Part shown: positions 16,439-25,431 of the stretch, one piece after another
Numbering within the stretch: the first letter of the stretch is position 1
Layout: each line of letters starts with the position of its first letter
Assembly (NCBI GenBank): GCA_965212245.1
Contig: OZ243107.1
Coordinates: 1,426,001 to 1,490,000 of the forward strand
From: CAKZNE01 sp040222435
GTDB taxonomy: Bacteria > Bacteroidota > Bacteroidia > Flavobacteriales > Schleiferiaceae
Direction of reading: 5' to 3'
Length of the DNA: 64,000 nucleotides
The notes under the pieces: model-generated
Seen by the model: only the letters and a program-made list of their open reading frames with translations
Database searches by the model: none
Told to the model about the DNA's origin: nothing
Program-made: the position numbers and the translations under genes

Positions 16439-17764
16439 ATGAAGAGAGCCATTATTCTAATGGCTCCTTTTCTTTTTATAGCTTGCGAAAAAGACAATGG
16501 AGAAATTGGCTTTGAGCAAGTGATTGGAGGCCTTTCGGGACTCAATGACACCACGCTTTCGGTTGTTTCCTTTACTCAAAACATAGATAGTGTGTTGGTG
16601 GCGGTTGACTATAACAGCCAGCTTCAGTTAGGCGGTTATATTGGTTCGCGGTTAGCCGGAGCAAGAGTAGATGCCAATTTTGGGAGAGCCGAAGCAGGTA
16701 TTGTAAGCCAAATGATACTGAACCAGGTAAATCCTGATTTTGGTGACGGCTCTGTGGTTGATTCGGTTAAATTATTCCTTCGTTACTCAGGTTCGTATGG
16801 CGACACTACAAAGGCTATGAGCCTTGAAGTGTATGAACTTGATGAAGACCTGGATCGCGATACCTCTTATTATTCCAGTTACAGGCCGGTGCTTGGAACC
16901 AAGATTGGTGAAAAGCTTGACTTTCTGCCCCGTCCCAATAGTAATATTACCATTGACGACACTGTGCTTATAGCCCCCACTCTGGTTATGGATATGAGTA
17001 CCTCCTATTTTCAACAAAAGTTCGCGGATGTTGGTGATGGTTCCTTTAGCAGTTTTTCAGATAATGAGGAATTCCTGGACTATTTTAAAGGAATTCATAT
17101 AAAGGCAGCTTCCGAAGACGGATCTATTCTGTATTTCAATTTGAATAGCTTGAACTCACGCCTTCTTATCTACTATCACAATACTGAAGATACATCTCAG
17201 ATAGCCTTGAATTTTGCGCAGGATCGTGCAACGGTTCCTATGGGTTTCAGTATTTTCTCTCAGGATTACACTACCTATCCAACCGTTTTTAACCTCAGTA
17301 TGCAGGATTCCGTAAACGGAGAAATGACTACTTATATACAAAGTATGGGGGGGGTAGCCACTATCCTGAAGTTCCCGGGCTTTGCCAGCTTACAATCTCA
17401 AAAGGATATCGTGATCAACCGTGCGTTTATAGAAGTACCGGTGCAGCGGGGGGTGTCTGGCCCATCGCCATCCAATAACCTGGAGCTCCGTAAAATGTCT
17501 GGAAATGCACCCGGTTCATTAACGGATGATTTTACCTTCGGAACGGCCGGAGGTGACGGAAGGTTAAGGCTGGGTGAACTGCGTACTAACAAATATGTAT
17601 TTGAAGTTACGCAGCATCTTTTTGACGCTATAAACAACGGGAAAAGTCCTAATTTAGCGGTCGTACCATTAAATAAAGGTACCACGGCTAATCAAACCAT
17701 ATTAAAAGGAGGCAGTGATCCTGTTGAGCCTATACGTTTGATCGTGTATTACACAAAATTATAA
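16439..17764 (+). CDS. DUF4270-family lipoprotein
   Basis: About 441 residues from the ATG at 16439, which gives a compact lipoprotein signal with lipobox FIAC (MKRAIILMAPFLFIACEK). An in-frame ATG at 16415 is also possible. The mature protein is beta-rich with motifs seen in DUF4270 family members (YNSQLQLGGYIGSRLAGAR, VDSVKLFLRYSGSYGDT, RLIVYYT at the C-terminus). The family is restricted mainly to Bacteroidota and has no known function. It lies 43 bases after the GT5-like gene and 6 bases before glmS, an arrangement I recall from other Flavobacteriia, so a link to surface glycans is plausible but unproven. Confidence 0.8.
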   Translation: MKRAIILMAPFLFIACEKDNGEIGFEQVIGGLSGLNDTTLSVVSFTQNIDSVLVAVDYNSQLQLGGYIGSRLAGARVDANFGRAEAGIVSQMILNQVNPDFGDGSVVDSVKLFLRYSGSYGDTTKAMSLEVYELDEDLDRDTSYYSSYRPVLGTKIGEKLDFLPRPNSNITIDDTVLIAPTLVMDMSTSYFQQKFADVGDGSFSSFSDNEEFLDYFKGIHIKAASEDGSILYFNLNSLNSRLLIYYHNTEDTSQIALNFAQDRATVPMGFSIFSQDYTTYPTVFNLSMQDSVNGEMTTYIQSMGGVATILKFPGFASLQSQKDIVINRAFIEVPVQRGVSGPSPSNNLELRKMSGNAPGSLTDDFTFGTAGGDGRLRLGELRTNKYVFEVTQHLFDAINNGKSPNLAVVPLNKGTTANQTILKGGSDPVEPIRLIVYYTKL

Positions 17765-17770
17765 TCCAGT

Positions 17771-19615
17771 ATGTGTGGAATAGTTGGTTACCTCGGAAAA
17801 CGGAACGCAGTTCCTATAATTATTAACGGTCTTAAACGTCTTGAATATAGAGGTTATGATAGTGCCGGTATATCGGTAATGACCGGTTCGGGCATGAAAA
17901 TGGCCAAGTGTAAGGGAAAAGTCGCGGATCTGGAAAATAAGATCAACGGCAGTTTTAATGAAGGTAATATGGGTATTGGTCATACCCGCTGGGCTACGCA
18001 TGGGGTTCCCAATGATGTAAATGCGCACCCGCATACTTCTAATTCCGGAGATCTCATTTTGATCCACAACGGAATAATAGAAAACTATTCTTCGGTTAAA
18101 GAAGCGCTTAGTGCAAGAGGGTTCTCTTTTGAAAGCGATACAGATACCGAAGTTTTGGTAAACCTTATAGAAGATATTAAGAATGCTGAAGACCTGAGTC
18201 TTGAAAAAGCGGTTCGAGCAGCTCTGAATCAGGTTATAGGGGCCTATGCCATAGCTGTTTTTAGCGTACAGAACCCGGATCAGATCGTGGTGGCTAAAAA
18301 AGGTAGTCCATTGGTAGTTGGTATTGGTGAAGATGAATTTTTTATTGCCAGTGATGCCACTCCATTCCTGGAGTATACTAAGAAAGCCGTATATCTGGAG
18401 GATGATGAAATGGGTGTGATCCAAAAGGGTAAAGAGTTGAAGGTGCGTTCTATAAAAAGTAATAAACCTGTAGATCCTTACATCCATCAGTTGAAGATGG
18501 ATTTGGAGTCCATTGAAAAAGGAGGGTACCCCCACTTTATGCTGAAAGAGATCTACGAGCAATCTAAATCTATTCAGGATACGCTGCGTGGCCGCTTACT
18601 TGCGGATAAGGGCATGATTAAAATGAGTGGTGTATTTGATTATCACGAAAAACTACTCAATGCCGACCGGTTTATCATAATCGGTTGCGGAACTTCATGG
18701 CATGCAGGCCTGGTGGCTGAGTATATTTTTGAAGACCTGGCCCGTGTTCCCGTTGAGGTGGAATATGCTTCAGAATTCCGTTACCGGAATCCTATTATCA
18801 CCGAAAAGGATGTCGTAATAGCTATCAGTCAGTCTGGTGAAACAGCTGATACCCTGGCGGCTCTTAAACTAGCCAAAGAAAAAGGCGCTACTATTTTTGG
18901 TATCTGTAATGTGGTAGGTTCATCCATAGCACGTGAAACACATGCCGGTGCATATACCCATGCCGGACCGGAAATAGGGGTGGCGTCTACCAAGGCTTTT
19001 ACCGCACAGGTAGCTGTACTTTCATTAATGGCACTTGATATTGCCAATAATAAAGGTTTATTGAGCAAAACGCAATTCAGGGAATACCTGAGTGAATTGG
19101 ATGCTATCCCGGCCAAGATTGAAAAGATGTTGGAGAGTGATGCGCAAACCCGTTATATATCCGGACTTTATAAAGATGCACACAACTTCCTGTATCTGGG
19201 TCGTGGATATAATTTCCCGGTAGCTTTAGAGGGAGCGCTTAAGCTCAAAGAGATCAGCTATATTCACGCTGAAGGTTATCCCGCAGCGGAAATGAAGCAC
19301 GGTCCAATTGCACTTATTGACGAAAATATGCCAGTGGTTGTAATTGCTCCTAAAAGCGGGCAGTATGAAAAGATCGTGAGTAACATCCAGGAGGTAAAGG
19401 CTAGAAATGGTAAAGTAATAGCCATTGTAAGTAATGGAGATTCTGAGATCGCAAAGATGGCAGATCATGTAATAGAGGTAGAAGAAACCAAAGAGGCATT
19501 TTCTCCACTCATTACAACCATTCCATTGCAGTTGCTTTCCTATCACATAGCGGTGATGAGAGGTTGTAATGTAGATCAACCGCGTAACCTGGCAAAGTCA
19601 GTAACGGTAGAGTAA
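17771..19615 (+). CDS. glmS: Glutamine--fructose-6-phosphate aminotransferase (isomerizing)
   Basis: The 614-residue enzyme makes glucosamine-6-phosphate, the entry to UDP-GlcNAc for peptidoglycan and lipopolysaccharide. It begins MCGIVGYLG with the nucleophilic Cys2 of the class II glutaminase domain (about 1-240), shows the RLEYRGYDSAG and HTRWATHG motifs, and continues with two SIS sugar-isomerase domains (IIGCGTSWHAG and YLGRGYNFPVALEGALKLKE). It ends with KSVTVE, the usual GlmS tail. It starts 6 bases after the DUF4270 stop and is the last gene of that operon. No riboswitch or ribozyme precedes it. Confidence 0.98.
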   Translation: MCGIVGYLGKRNAVPIIINGLKRLEYRGYDSAGISVMTGSGMKMAKCKGKVADLENKINGSFNEGNMGIGHTRWATHGVPNDVNAHPHTSNSGDLILIHNGIIENYSSVKEALSARGFSFESDTDTEVLVNLIEDIKNAEDLSLEKAVRAALNQVIGAYAIAVFSVQNPDQIVVAKKGSPLVVGIGEDEFFIASDATPFLEYTKKAVYLEDDEMGVIQKGKELKVRSIKSNKPVDPYIHQLKMDLESIEKGGYPHFMLKEIYEQSKSIQDTLRGRLLADKGMIKMSGVFDYHEKLLNADRFIIIGCGTSWHAGLVAEYIFEDLARVPVEVEYASEFRYRNPIITEKDVVIAISQSGETADTLAALKLAKEKGATIFGICNVVGSSIARETHAGAYTHAGPEIGVASTKAFTAQVAVLSLMALDIANNKGLLSKTQFREYLSELDAIPAKIEKMLESDAQTRYISGLYKDAHNFLYLGRGYNFPVALEGALKLKEISYIHAEGYPAAEMKHGPIALIDENMPVVVIAPKSGQYEKIVSNIQEVKARNGKVIAIVSNGDSEIAKMADHVIEVEETKEAFSPLITTIPLQLLSYHIAVMRGCNVDQPRNLAKSVTVE

Positions 19616-20072
19616 ACCCGAAAACAAAATATACCGGCTTACCCTAAAATAAGGGACGGGCTTTAACCATAGTTAGAGTCCTGATGAGCTTTTATTTCCA
19701 GGCATTTTTCTTGTGCCTATATTCAAGCAAGCTGCACTTATTTTAGGAGATAGGTTTAACAGAGCTTCCAAAGGGTTACAAATACCCTTCATATCCAATG
19801 CCCTGTTTTCTTTTCAGAGAAGAACTCAAGATCTCCTTCTTATTAGGAAACGCACCCCCCTAATAAACTTAGGTAGATTGAAGGTCCGTATTATACGCTG
19901 ACACACCACAACCAAAGCTATTCTATCCATTCACGGGTAAAGTATTGCCGCTTTCAAAGTGTCATTTTTAACGGTGATTTTTAGCTGTACCTTAAGGTAT
20001 ATCAAAGGCGACCTTCATCCCTCCGGATGAAGATTTCCGCCTCATACTAACTCTATTAAAATCAATAAGATC
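19616..20072. other. 457-base intergenic region between glmS and the T9SS protease
   Basis: No coding sequence is supported. The stretch has a degraded terminator-like copy at 19669-19712, related to the true terminator at 22762-22805. Small hairpins lie at 19771-19789 (AAGGGT / ACCCTT), 19841-19865 (TATTAGG / CCTAATA) and 20013-20032 (CTTCATCC / GGATGAAG). The last lies 40 bases before the protease ATG and may shape its leader. I see no good TTG/TAnnTTTG promoter. Confidence 0.5.
19669..19712 (+). repeat. Degraded copy of the terminator repeat, upstream of the protease gene
   Basis: ATAGTTAGAGTCCTGATGAG here matches ATAGTTAGAGCCCTGATGAG at 22762 with one difference in 20 bases. The hairpin is reduced to about 4-5 bp (CCTG / CAGG) before TTTTTCTT, so it is at best a weak terminator for glmS. 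Confidence 0.6.
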
Positions 20073-22718
20073 ATGACAAATTACAATGGTTATTTGTCCT
20101 TGGTTGGTGTTTCCCTCACCCGAAGGATAAGCGTATTCATTTTTCTCGGCATTCTTTTTCTTAACCCTTTGAAAAGCCGGGCCCAGTGCTTTGAAGATGT
20201 CGTTTGTGATAATCCTGGTGTCAACTGGGACCATTCGCTTTGGGATCAGGAAATCCGATCTGCGGTTCGAATACTGATAGATACTGTGAACCTGGAAACC
20301 TCCTGTACGGGTGTATTATTAAACAACACCTCCAACAATAATGAACTGTATGTTCTTACCGCCTTTCACTGCCTGGACCTATCTCCAAGAGATGGTATTT
20401 TAAGTCCACAGGAGATTGACGCTGTGAAAAGCTTCAAGTATTACTTTCACTATTACAATGAAATTTGTGATGATGACGGTTCTACACGTATCCCTATTCA
20501 GCTCAATAAAAACTACGATGCTGAGCTGGTAGCAGCCTGGGATAGTACTGATTTTGCACTGATCCGGCTGCACGAAACCTTTGACTATTGTTCACCTGAC
20601 ATGGAGAATCACCTCTTTTGGGCGGGATGGACCCGCAGTGCCACGCCTTATTCCAGTGGCACCGATCAGGTAGTAGGATTAAATCACCCTACGGAATCAC
20701 AGGGCGGACTTCCCCTTAAAGTATGCGTTTTCAAAGATGACCCTGTTATACTGGGGGCAAATACCTTTATGTGGGAAGTGCCCCGGCTTTGGGATTTAGG
20801 CGACATCACCGATGGCTCCTCGGGTTCTCCACTATTTAACAATGAACACCTGGTAACCGGTCAACAGGTATCCAGTAGTACGTATTTGCCCTGCGACTTG
20901 GGAAGCTCTCTTTTAGACTATACAACTTACGGGCGCTTTGATCTGTCATGGTTAGGGGGTGGAACCCCCGAAACTCAATTAAGAGCATGGTTATGCCCGG
21001 ATTGTGACGGAGTGACCCCGGACCCGGTAAGCCTCGGAGGCATCGAGTATATTGGAGGATCGGCCGTTGGAGGTATAGGTTTTAGCTGCAGCGATATTTC
21101 GTTTACGGTAAAAACCAAATCTCTCCCGGCCTGCTGTTGGGAAATAGAAGTGGATATTACAGGAAATGCCTGTATTAATGGAGTAAAAGTATCTCTCAAC
21201 GGATTCCGGGAGCAAATTATAACGGAGCATGAATTAGTGGATGGAAAGCTGGTGTACAGGTATTGTATCTCTGGTTCATCTTCAGGTGTGAATGATGAGC
21301 TCCGGGTCACTGTTTTAGGTACGAACAATGCACCATTATGTCCGGAAGAAGTATTTCCTTTGGTGCAGGAAGGCCTTCTTTGCGATGCCTGTGATTGTAG
21401 TACTAATTCCTTTGATATAAGCTTTGAACCTGCAGGAAACTCAACTAATCCGGGGGAAGAGGGATGGTGCTGTTATATACCTACGTTAGAAAAAACGGAC
21501 GACTATGGTTGCGATATTTACGGGGCTGATATTGATGGTATTGAATATACCGGCTTGTACAGCATTAACCCATTGCTGGTCAATGTGGGAGATAAAGTAC
21601 AGCTTCCTGAGATCTGTGCACCCCTGACTTTTATCGAGAATTCGCCCATAGGTCTTCAATTATTTGATGCACGCGAATCACAGGAGGATGGAGATCAACC
21701 CATTTGCGAAGTTTCCGGAGATATGGAGGCGTGTTGCTCCTGTGAGCTCAATTATAATTTAGAGATCCTCACGACCAACTCTACTCCCGATGAATGTTGC
21801 TTTAGGGTTAATGCATACTGGGTGGGAAGCGATGACAGCTGCAAACCCAAGAGTGTGTTACTCTACGATGACCAGGGGGTATATACCGGAAATTCTTCCT
21901 CCGTGGTAGCAGGGATAAACTTCGTGAGCTTCCAAAATATTTGCATCAATCGTAATGATTTTCCTAAAACGTATGAGTTAAGATTCTTTAAAGAGTTCAT
22001 CGTTAATACGTCAGACCTCCCGGAGGCCATGTGCAGCTTATACCCTGAATTTACCCCTTGTGATTTTAGCTGTTGTTCTTTGTACGATCTGCAAACCGTA
22101 GAGTATTATACCTTTGACCCGCTTACACAAACCTCCCAAAAATGTGTGGACCTGGTGATCAATCAAAGTCAAAGTGTGCCGGGTTGCGCCATAAGTAGTG
22201 TAGAGATTATTGATGAAAATGAGATTTCTACTATGCATCCATGGACAGGAGCATCCATTAATTTATGTTGCGAGAATTATCCTCCACAACTTCCTGGTTT
22301 TGGGCGAGTTTGGCAGGTAATACTGCATGACCAGAACGGGCCTATGGTAAATCCTCTTACCGGAGAAATTTGTAGTGAGAGTATATTCTTTAGTTGCGGT
22401 GATATCATAGCCGGAAAAAAATATTCCCGGCTAAGTTCTAATGAGGCTCCGGTAAGTGAAATCCTGTATGCACAAGTGTATCCCAATCCCGCAGGGAATT
22501 ATACCATAATAGAGTTTGCAGTACAGCAAGAGGAAAAAGTGAATGTAAAAGTAATAGATAGTAAAGGAGCCGTTATTCAGCAGATCAAAGACCTTCCAGC
22601 GCATGGCGGGCTGAACCAGGTTCGCCTGGAAACCAATAACTGGAAAGATGGCTTTTATATGCTCATTTTGGATTTGAGAGATACACGAAAGAGTTTACCT
22701 CTGAATATTCGTCACTAA
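20073..22718 (+). CDS. Secreted trypsin-like serine protease with T9SS sorting domain
   Basis: The 881-residue protein has a signal peptide (hydrophobic residues ~20-31, ending SRAQ). Its N-terminal chymotrypsin-fold protease domain (about 50-305) shows His in VLTAFHCLD, Asp in DFALIRL and Ser in DGSSGSPLF, an arrangement like lysyl endopeptidases. Several Cys-rich beta domains follow (about 320-770, with CCWE, CCYIP and CCFRV motifs that suggest disulfides). The last ~75 residues form a type A T9SS sorting domain (VYPNPAGN ... GFYMLIL). It is therefore probably carried across the outer membrane by T9SS and fixed to or released from the surface. Terminator-like repeats flank the gene. Confidence 0.88.
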   Translation: MTNYNGYLSLVGVSLTRRISVFIFLGILFLNPLKSRAQCFEDVVCDNPGVNWDHSLWDQEIRSAVRILIDTVNLETSCTGVLLNNTSNNNELYVLTAFHCLDLSPRDGILSPQEIDAVKSFKYYFHYYNEICDDDGSTRIPIQLNKNYDAELVAAWDSTDFALIRLHETFDYCSPDMENHLFWAGWTRSATPYSSGTDQVVGLNHPTESQGGLPLKVCVFKDDPVILGANTFMWEVPRLWDLGDITDGSSGSPLFNNEHLVTGQQVSSSTYLPCDLGSSLLDYTTYGRFDLSWLGGGTPETQLRAWLCPDCDGVTPDPVSLGGIEYIGGSAVGGIGFSCSDISFTVKTKSLPACCWEIEVDITGNACINGVKVSLNGFREQIITEHELVDGKLVYRYCISGSSSGVNDELRVTVLGTNNAPLCPEEVFPLVQEGLLCDACDCSTNSFDISFEPAGNSTNPGEEGWCCYIPTLEKTDDYGCDIYGADIDGIEYTGLYSINPLLVNVGDKVQLPEICAPLTFIENSPIGLQLFDARESQEDGDQPICEVSGDMEACCSCELNYNLEILTTNSTPDECCFRVNAYWVGSDDSCKPKSVLLYDDQGVYTGNSSSVVAGINFVSFQNICINRNDFPKTYELRFFKEFIVNTSDLPEAMCSLYPEFTPCDFSCCSLYDLQTVEYYTFDPLTQTSQKCVDLVINQSQSVPGCAISSVEIIDENEISTMHPWTGASINLCCENYPPQLPGFGRVWQVILHDQNGPMVNPLTGEICSESIFFSCGDIIAGKKYSRLSSNEAPVSEILYAQVYPNPAGNYTIIEFAVQQEEKVNVKVIDSKGAVIQQIKDLPAHGGLNQVRLETNNWKDGFYMLILDLRDTRKSLPLNIRH

Positions 22719-22761
22719 GGGTCAGTCTTATCCACCCTGAGCAAGCTGACAATTTTCAATA

Positions 22762-22805
22762 ATAGTTAGAGCCCTGATGAGTTTTGTTTATCAGGGCTTT
22801 TTTTA
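22762..22805 (+). terminator. Intrinsic terminator after the protease gene (intact copy of repeat)
   Basis: AGCCCTGAT at 22770-22778 pairs with ATCAGGGCT at 22790-22798, followed by T-rich sequence to 22805. It closely resembles the degraded sequence at 19669-19712 on the other side of the protease gene. Confidence 0.88.
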
Positions 22806-23369
22806 TTTTCCGTTAAACTGGGTCATAGTAAGTTGAGGACCGGCTAATACAAAACTTTCAATGGCCTCAATAGCCAATTTGATTCTCGGGGCAAGATCAT
22901 TTAGCTGTTCCGGTGTCCATTCCCCTAAAACATATTCCACTTGTTTCCCCCGTGGATAATCATTTCCAACCCCAAAGCGCAGGCGCGCATAATCCTGACG
23001 GCCCAGGATCTGGTTGATGTGTTTAAGTCCGTTATGGCCTCCATCGCTTCCTTTGGTCTTAATGCGTAAGGCTCCAAAGGGCAGGGCAATCTCATCCACT
23101 ATTACCAGTAAATTGCTGAGCGGGATTTTTTCCTGTTGTAGCCAATAGTTTACTGCCTTACCACTAAGATTCATATAAGTGGTAGGCTTGATAAGGTGTA
23201 TCAGGCGGCCTTTAAGGTTATAAGAGGCACGATCAGCATAACGGTCTGATGCAAAAAAAATATTGGATGCCCCCGCAAGAGCATCCAATACTTTGAATCC
23301 GATATTATGACGCGTTTCTGAATACTCTGCCCCGATATTGCCTAAGCCAACTATCAGGTATTTCTTCAA
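22803..23369 (-). CDS. pth: Peptidyl-tRNA hydrolase
   Basis: The 188-residue enzyme releases peptides from prematurely dropped peptidyl-tRNA. It has the family motifs in order: YLIVGLGNIGAEYSETRHNIGF (catalytic His near residue 21), KPTTYMNLSG near 61-70, IVDEIALPFG near 90, GSDGGHNGLKHI near 108-119 and RLRFGVGNDYPRG near 130. It is the last gene of the prs-rplY-pth operon, 11 bases after rplY. Pairing of rplY and pth is common in bacteria. Confidence 0.97.
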   Translation of the reverse strand: MKKYLIVGLGNIGAEYSETRHNIGFKVLDALAGASNIFFASDRYADRASYNLKGRLIHLIKPTTYMNLSGKAVNYWLQQEKIPLSNLLVIVDEIALPFGALRIKTKGSDGGHNGLKHINQILGRQDYARLRFGVGNDYPRGKQVEYVLGEWTPEQLNDLAPRIKLAIEAIESFVLAGPQLTMTQFNGK

Positions 23370-23380
23370 AACGGTTGAAA

Positions 23381-24019
23381 TTAAGCTTCAGCAGTAGTTT
23401 CTTCCTCGCTACCTTCAGCGGCAGTTTCGGCACCCTCTTCACCTTCTTCCTCTTCGTCAAGGTCTTCCTCAACTGCATTACGGGCATTCTGAATAGTAAG
23501 GATCACACGGTGAGGTTCGTGCTCAATCTCAAAACCATCCGTGTTTACTTCACTTACGCGAATAGCCTGACCGATACGAAGCTTTTCGATGTCGATATCC
23601 AGCTTTCCGGGCAGGTTTTCTTCAGAAGCTTTTACACGCAGCTTACGCAGGTTTACCTTAAGACGACCACCGTTACGAACGCCACGGGCGTTACCAATAA
23701 GGTTAATCGGCACCTCAATAGTTACAGGTACACCAGGTATAAGTTCAAAGAAGTCAACATGCTCAACATCATCTGTTACCGGGTGGTACTGTACATCACG
23801 GATCACCGCCTTGGTAGAGGTGCCGTTAATATTGATTTCTACAGTATGTGCTTCTGCGGTATACAGTAACTCTTTAAAGCTGGTCTCAGGTGTAAAAAAG
23901 TGAATGTTTTCCTTACCGCCATATATAACACAGGGTACATTGCCCTCTCTGCGAAGTTGTTTCGCTGATTTGGACCCCAGTTCCTCACGCTTAGTCCCTT
24001 CTATGGTTACGACTTTCAT
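23381..24019 (-). CDS. rplY: 50S ribosomal protein L25, long (Ctc/TL5) form
   Basis: The 212-residue protein binds 5S rRNA. It has the N-terminal L25 domain (KREELGSKSAKQLRREGNVPCVIYGG, HFFTPETSF) and the additional C-terminal beta domain of the Ctc/TL5 type, then an acidic, Glu/Ala-rich low-complexity tail of about 35 residues (EEDLDEEEEG). The tail is typical of Bacteroidota L25. It lies 20 bases after prs and 11 before pth. Confidence 0.97.
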   Translation of the reverse strand: MKVVTIEGTKREELGSKSAKQLRREGNVPCVIYGGKENIHFFTPETSFKELLYTAEAHTVEININGTSTKAVIRDVQYHPVTDDVEHVDFFELIPGVPVTIEVPINLIGNARGVRNGGRLKVNLRKLRVKASEENLPGKLDIDIEKLRIGQAIRVSEVNTDGFEIEHEPHRVILTIQNARNAVEEDLDEEEEGEEGAETAAEGSEEETTAEA

Positions 24020-24039
24020 TGTAAATGTGGGTTTATTTA

Positions 24040-24972
24040 TTACTCTAAAAAATGTGAACTGATCGACTGATGATGATGAACCTTTTTCATCACATCTGCA
24101 AACAGCTCAGCTATGGATATTACTTTTATTTTATCAGGCAGGTTATTATGCGGAATGGTATCCGTAATAACCAACTCAGATAAGCTTGAATTTTCAATAC
24201 GCTCAAAAGCTTTACCAGACAACACACCATGTGTGCTATAGGCACGTACACTTTTAGCACCTTTATCCATAAGCATATTGGCAGCCTTAGTTAAGGTGCC
24301 GGCTGTATCTATCATGTCATCAATAAGGATCACGTTGCGGTCTTCTACACTGCCTATTACAGTCATCTTATCAATTACATTGGCTTTTTTACGCTGTTTA
24401 TAACAAATTACCATTTCGCTTTCCAGCCATTTGGCGTAGTTGTTGGCGCGTTTGGAACCACCCATATCCGGTGAGGCTATGGTTAGATCCTGCATATTCA
24501 GTTTTTTGATATGCGGAATAAAAAGGCCCGAGGCAAAAACATGATCCACGGGTACTTCAAAGAATCCCTGAATCTGATCAGCATGTAAGTCCATAGTCAT
24601 AATACGGGTAGCGCCTGCTGCTGTAAGCAGATTAGCCACCATCTTAGCACCTATGGGTACACGAGGTTTGTCCTTTCTATCCTGACGTGCCCAGCCGAAG
24701 TAAGGCATAATTGCTGTAATGTGCTTGGCAGAAGCGCGCTTGGCGGCATCACACATCATGAGCATCTCCATCAGGTTTTCAGTAGGAGGCATAGTAGAGC
24801 CAATAAGAAATACCCGCCCACCACGCACGGTCTCTTCAAAGGAAGGTTGAAATTCACCATCACTAAACTCGGTAATCTCTACTTTCCCAACCGGCTGGCC
24901 GTAAGCTTTTGCTATTTTAGCAGCTAAGGCTGCTGATGTTCGGCAGGCAAATATTTTAGCACTTGGCACCAC
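24040..24972 (-). CDS. prs: Ribose-phosphate pyrophosphokinase
   Basis: The 310-residue enzyme makes PRPP from ribose-5-phosphate and ATP, feeding purine, pyrimidine, NAD and histidine synthesis. Motifs present: KIFACRTSA near the start, FSDGEFQPSFEETVRG, YFGWARQDRKDKPR, MDLHADQIQGFF and the PRPP loop VILIDDMIDTAGTL. The frame is closed upstream by a TAA, and no ATG precedes the conserved KIFAC segment, so a GTG at 24972 or 24969 must start translation. PRPP made here is used by apt (47.6 kb). Confidence 0.95.
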   Translation of the reverse strand: MVPSAKIFACRTSAALAAKIAKAYGQPVGKVEITEFSDGEFQPSFEETVRGGRVFLIGSTMPPTENLMEMLMMCDAAKRASAKHITAIMPYFGWARQDRKDKPRVPIGAKMVANLLTAAGATRIMTMDLHADQIQGFFEVPVDHVFASGLFIPHIKKLNMQDLTIASPDMGGSKRANNYAKWLESEMVICYKQRKKANVIDKMTVIGSVEDRNVILIDDMIDTAGTLTKAANMLMDKGAKSVRAYSTHGVLSGKAFERIENSSLSELVITDTIPHNNLPDKIKVISIAELFADVMKKVHHHQSISSHFLE

Positions 24973-25023
24973 TTGCTTAATCCTTTGGTATTGATCGTTT
25001 TAAATGCCCTCAAAAAAGGGCTG

Positions 25024-25052
25024 CAAATGTAAATAATTATTCGCGAAACAAA
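25024..25052 (-). promoter_or_regulatory. Candidate promoter of the prs-rplY-pth operon
   Basis: On the minus strand TTTG (25052-25049), a 17-base spacer and TACATTTG (25031-25024). The leader to the GTG start contains a small hairpin at 25005-25020 (GCCCT / AGGGC). Confidence 0.6.
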
Positions 25053-25093
25053 GAAAAATTTCCGCTTTCTATATTAAAAATAAGCACTTAGGG

Positions 25094-25126
25094 TTTGGAA
25101 TAATTGTTTTGGATTGTCTAATTTTG
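25094..25126 (+). promoter_or_regulatory. Candidate promoter of tRNA-Leu
   Basis: TTTG at 25094-25097, a 21-base spacer and TAATTTTG at 25119-25126, 47 bases ahead of the mature tRNA 5' end. Confidence 0.6.
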
Positions 25127-25173
25127 CCGACTGTTTGAAATGCAGGGAGTAATTCTTAGCTCCCGCCATACAA

Positions 25174-25255
25174 GCCCAGGTGGCGGAATTGGTAGACGCG
25201 TTGGTCTCAAACACCAATATCTTCGGATGTGCCGGTTCGAGCCCGGCCCTGGGTA
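25174..25255 (+). tRNA. tRNA-Leu (anticodon CAA)
   Basis: A class II tRNA of 82 bases. The acceptor arm GCCCAGG pairs with CCTGGGT (one G-U), the anticodon stem TTGGT / ACCAA encloses CTCAAAC with anticodon CAA, the variable arm is ATC-TTCG-GAT, and the T arm is GCCGG-TTCGAGC-CCGGC. The 3' CCA is not encoded. It is followed by its own terminator. Confidence 0.96.
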
Positions 25256-25262
25256 CAGGAGA

Positions 25263-25291
25263 AAACCTCAGCAAATATGCTGGGGTTTTTT
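25263..25291 (+). terminator. Intrinsic terminator after tRNA-Leu
   Basis: AAACCTCAGC pairs with GCTGGGGTTT around an AAATAT loop (one T-G pair), ending in six T. Confidence 0.85.
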
Positions 25292-25431
25292 CATGAAATA
25301 CCAGCTCGTAAAGGTAATTGGAGAGCACTAATTGATTCCGTTGTAGATAAAGTAAAGCCCATTGTTAAGAGCTATTTAGTAATTTCCAACCATCTTTTGT
25401 TTTTAAAATACTCATCATCTTTGTGGTCTCA

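Noticed and set aside
25292..25330. Short frame MKYQLVKVIGEH after the tRNA-Leu terminator
   Set aside because: It is 12 codons, has no promoter and lies between a terminator and the dCMP deaminase gene. Nothing supports translation.
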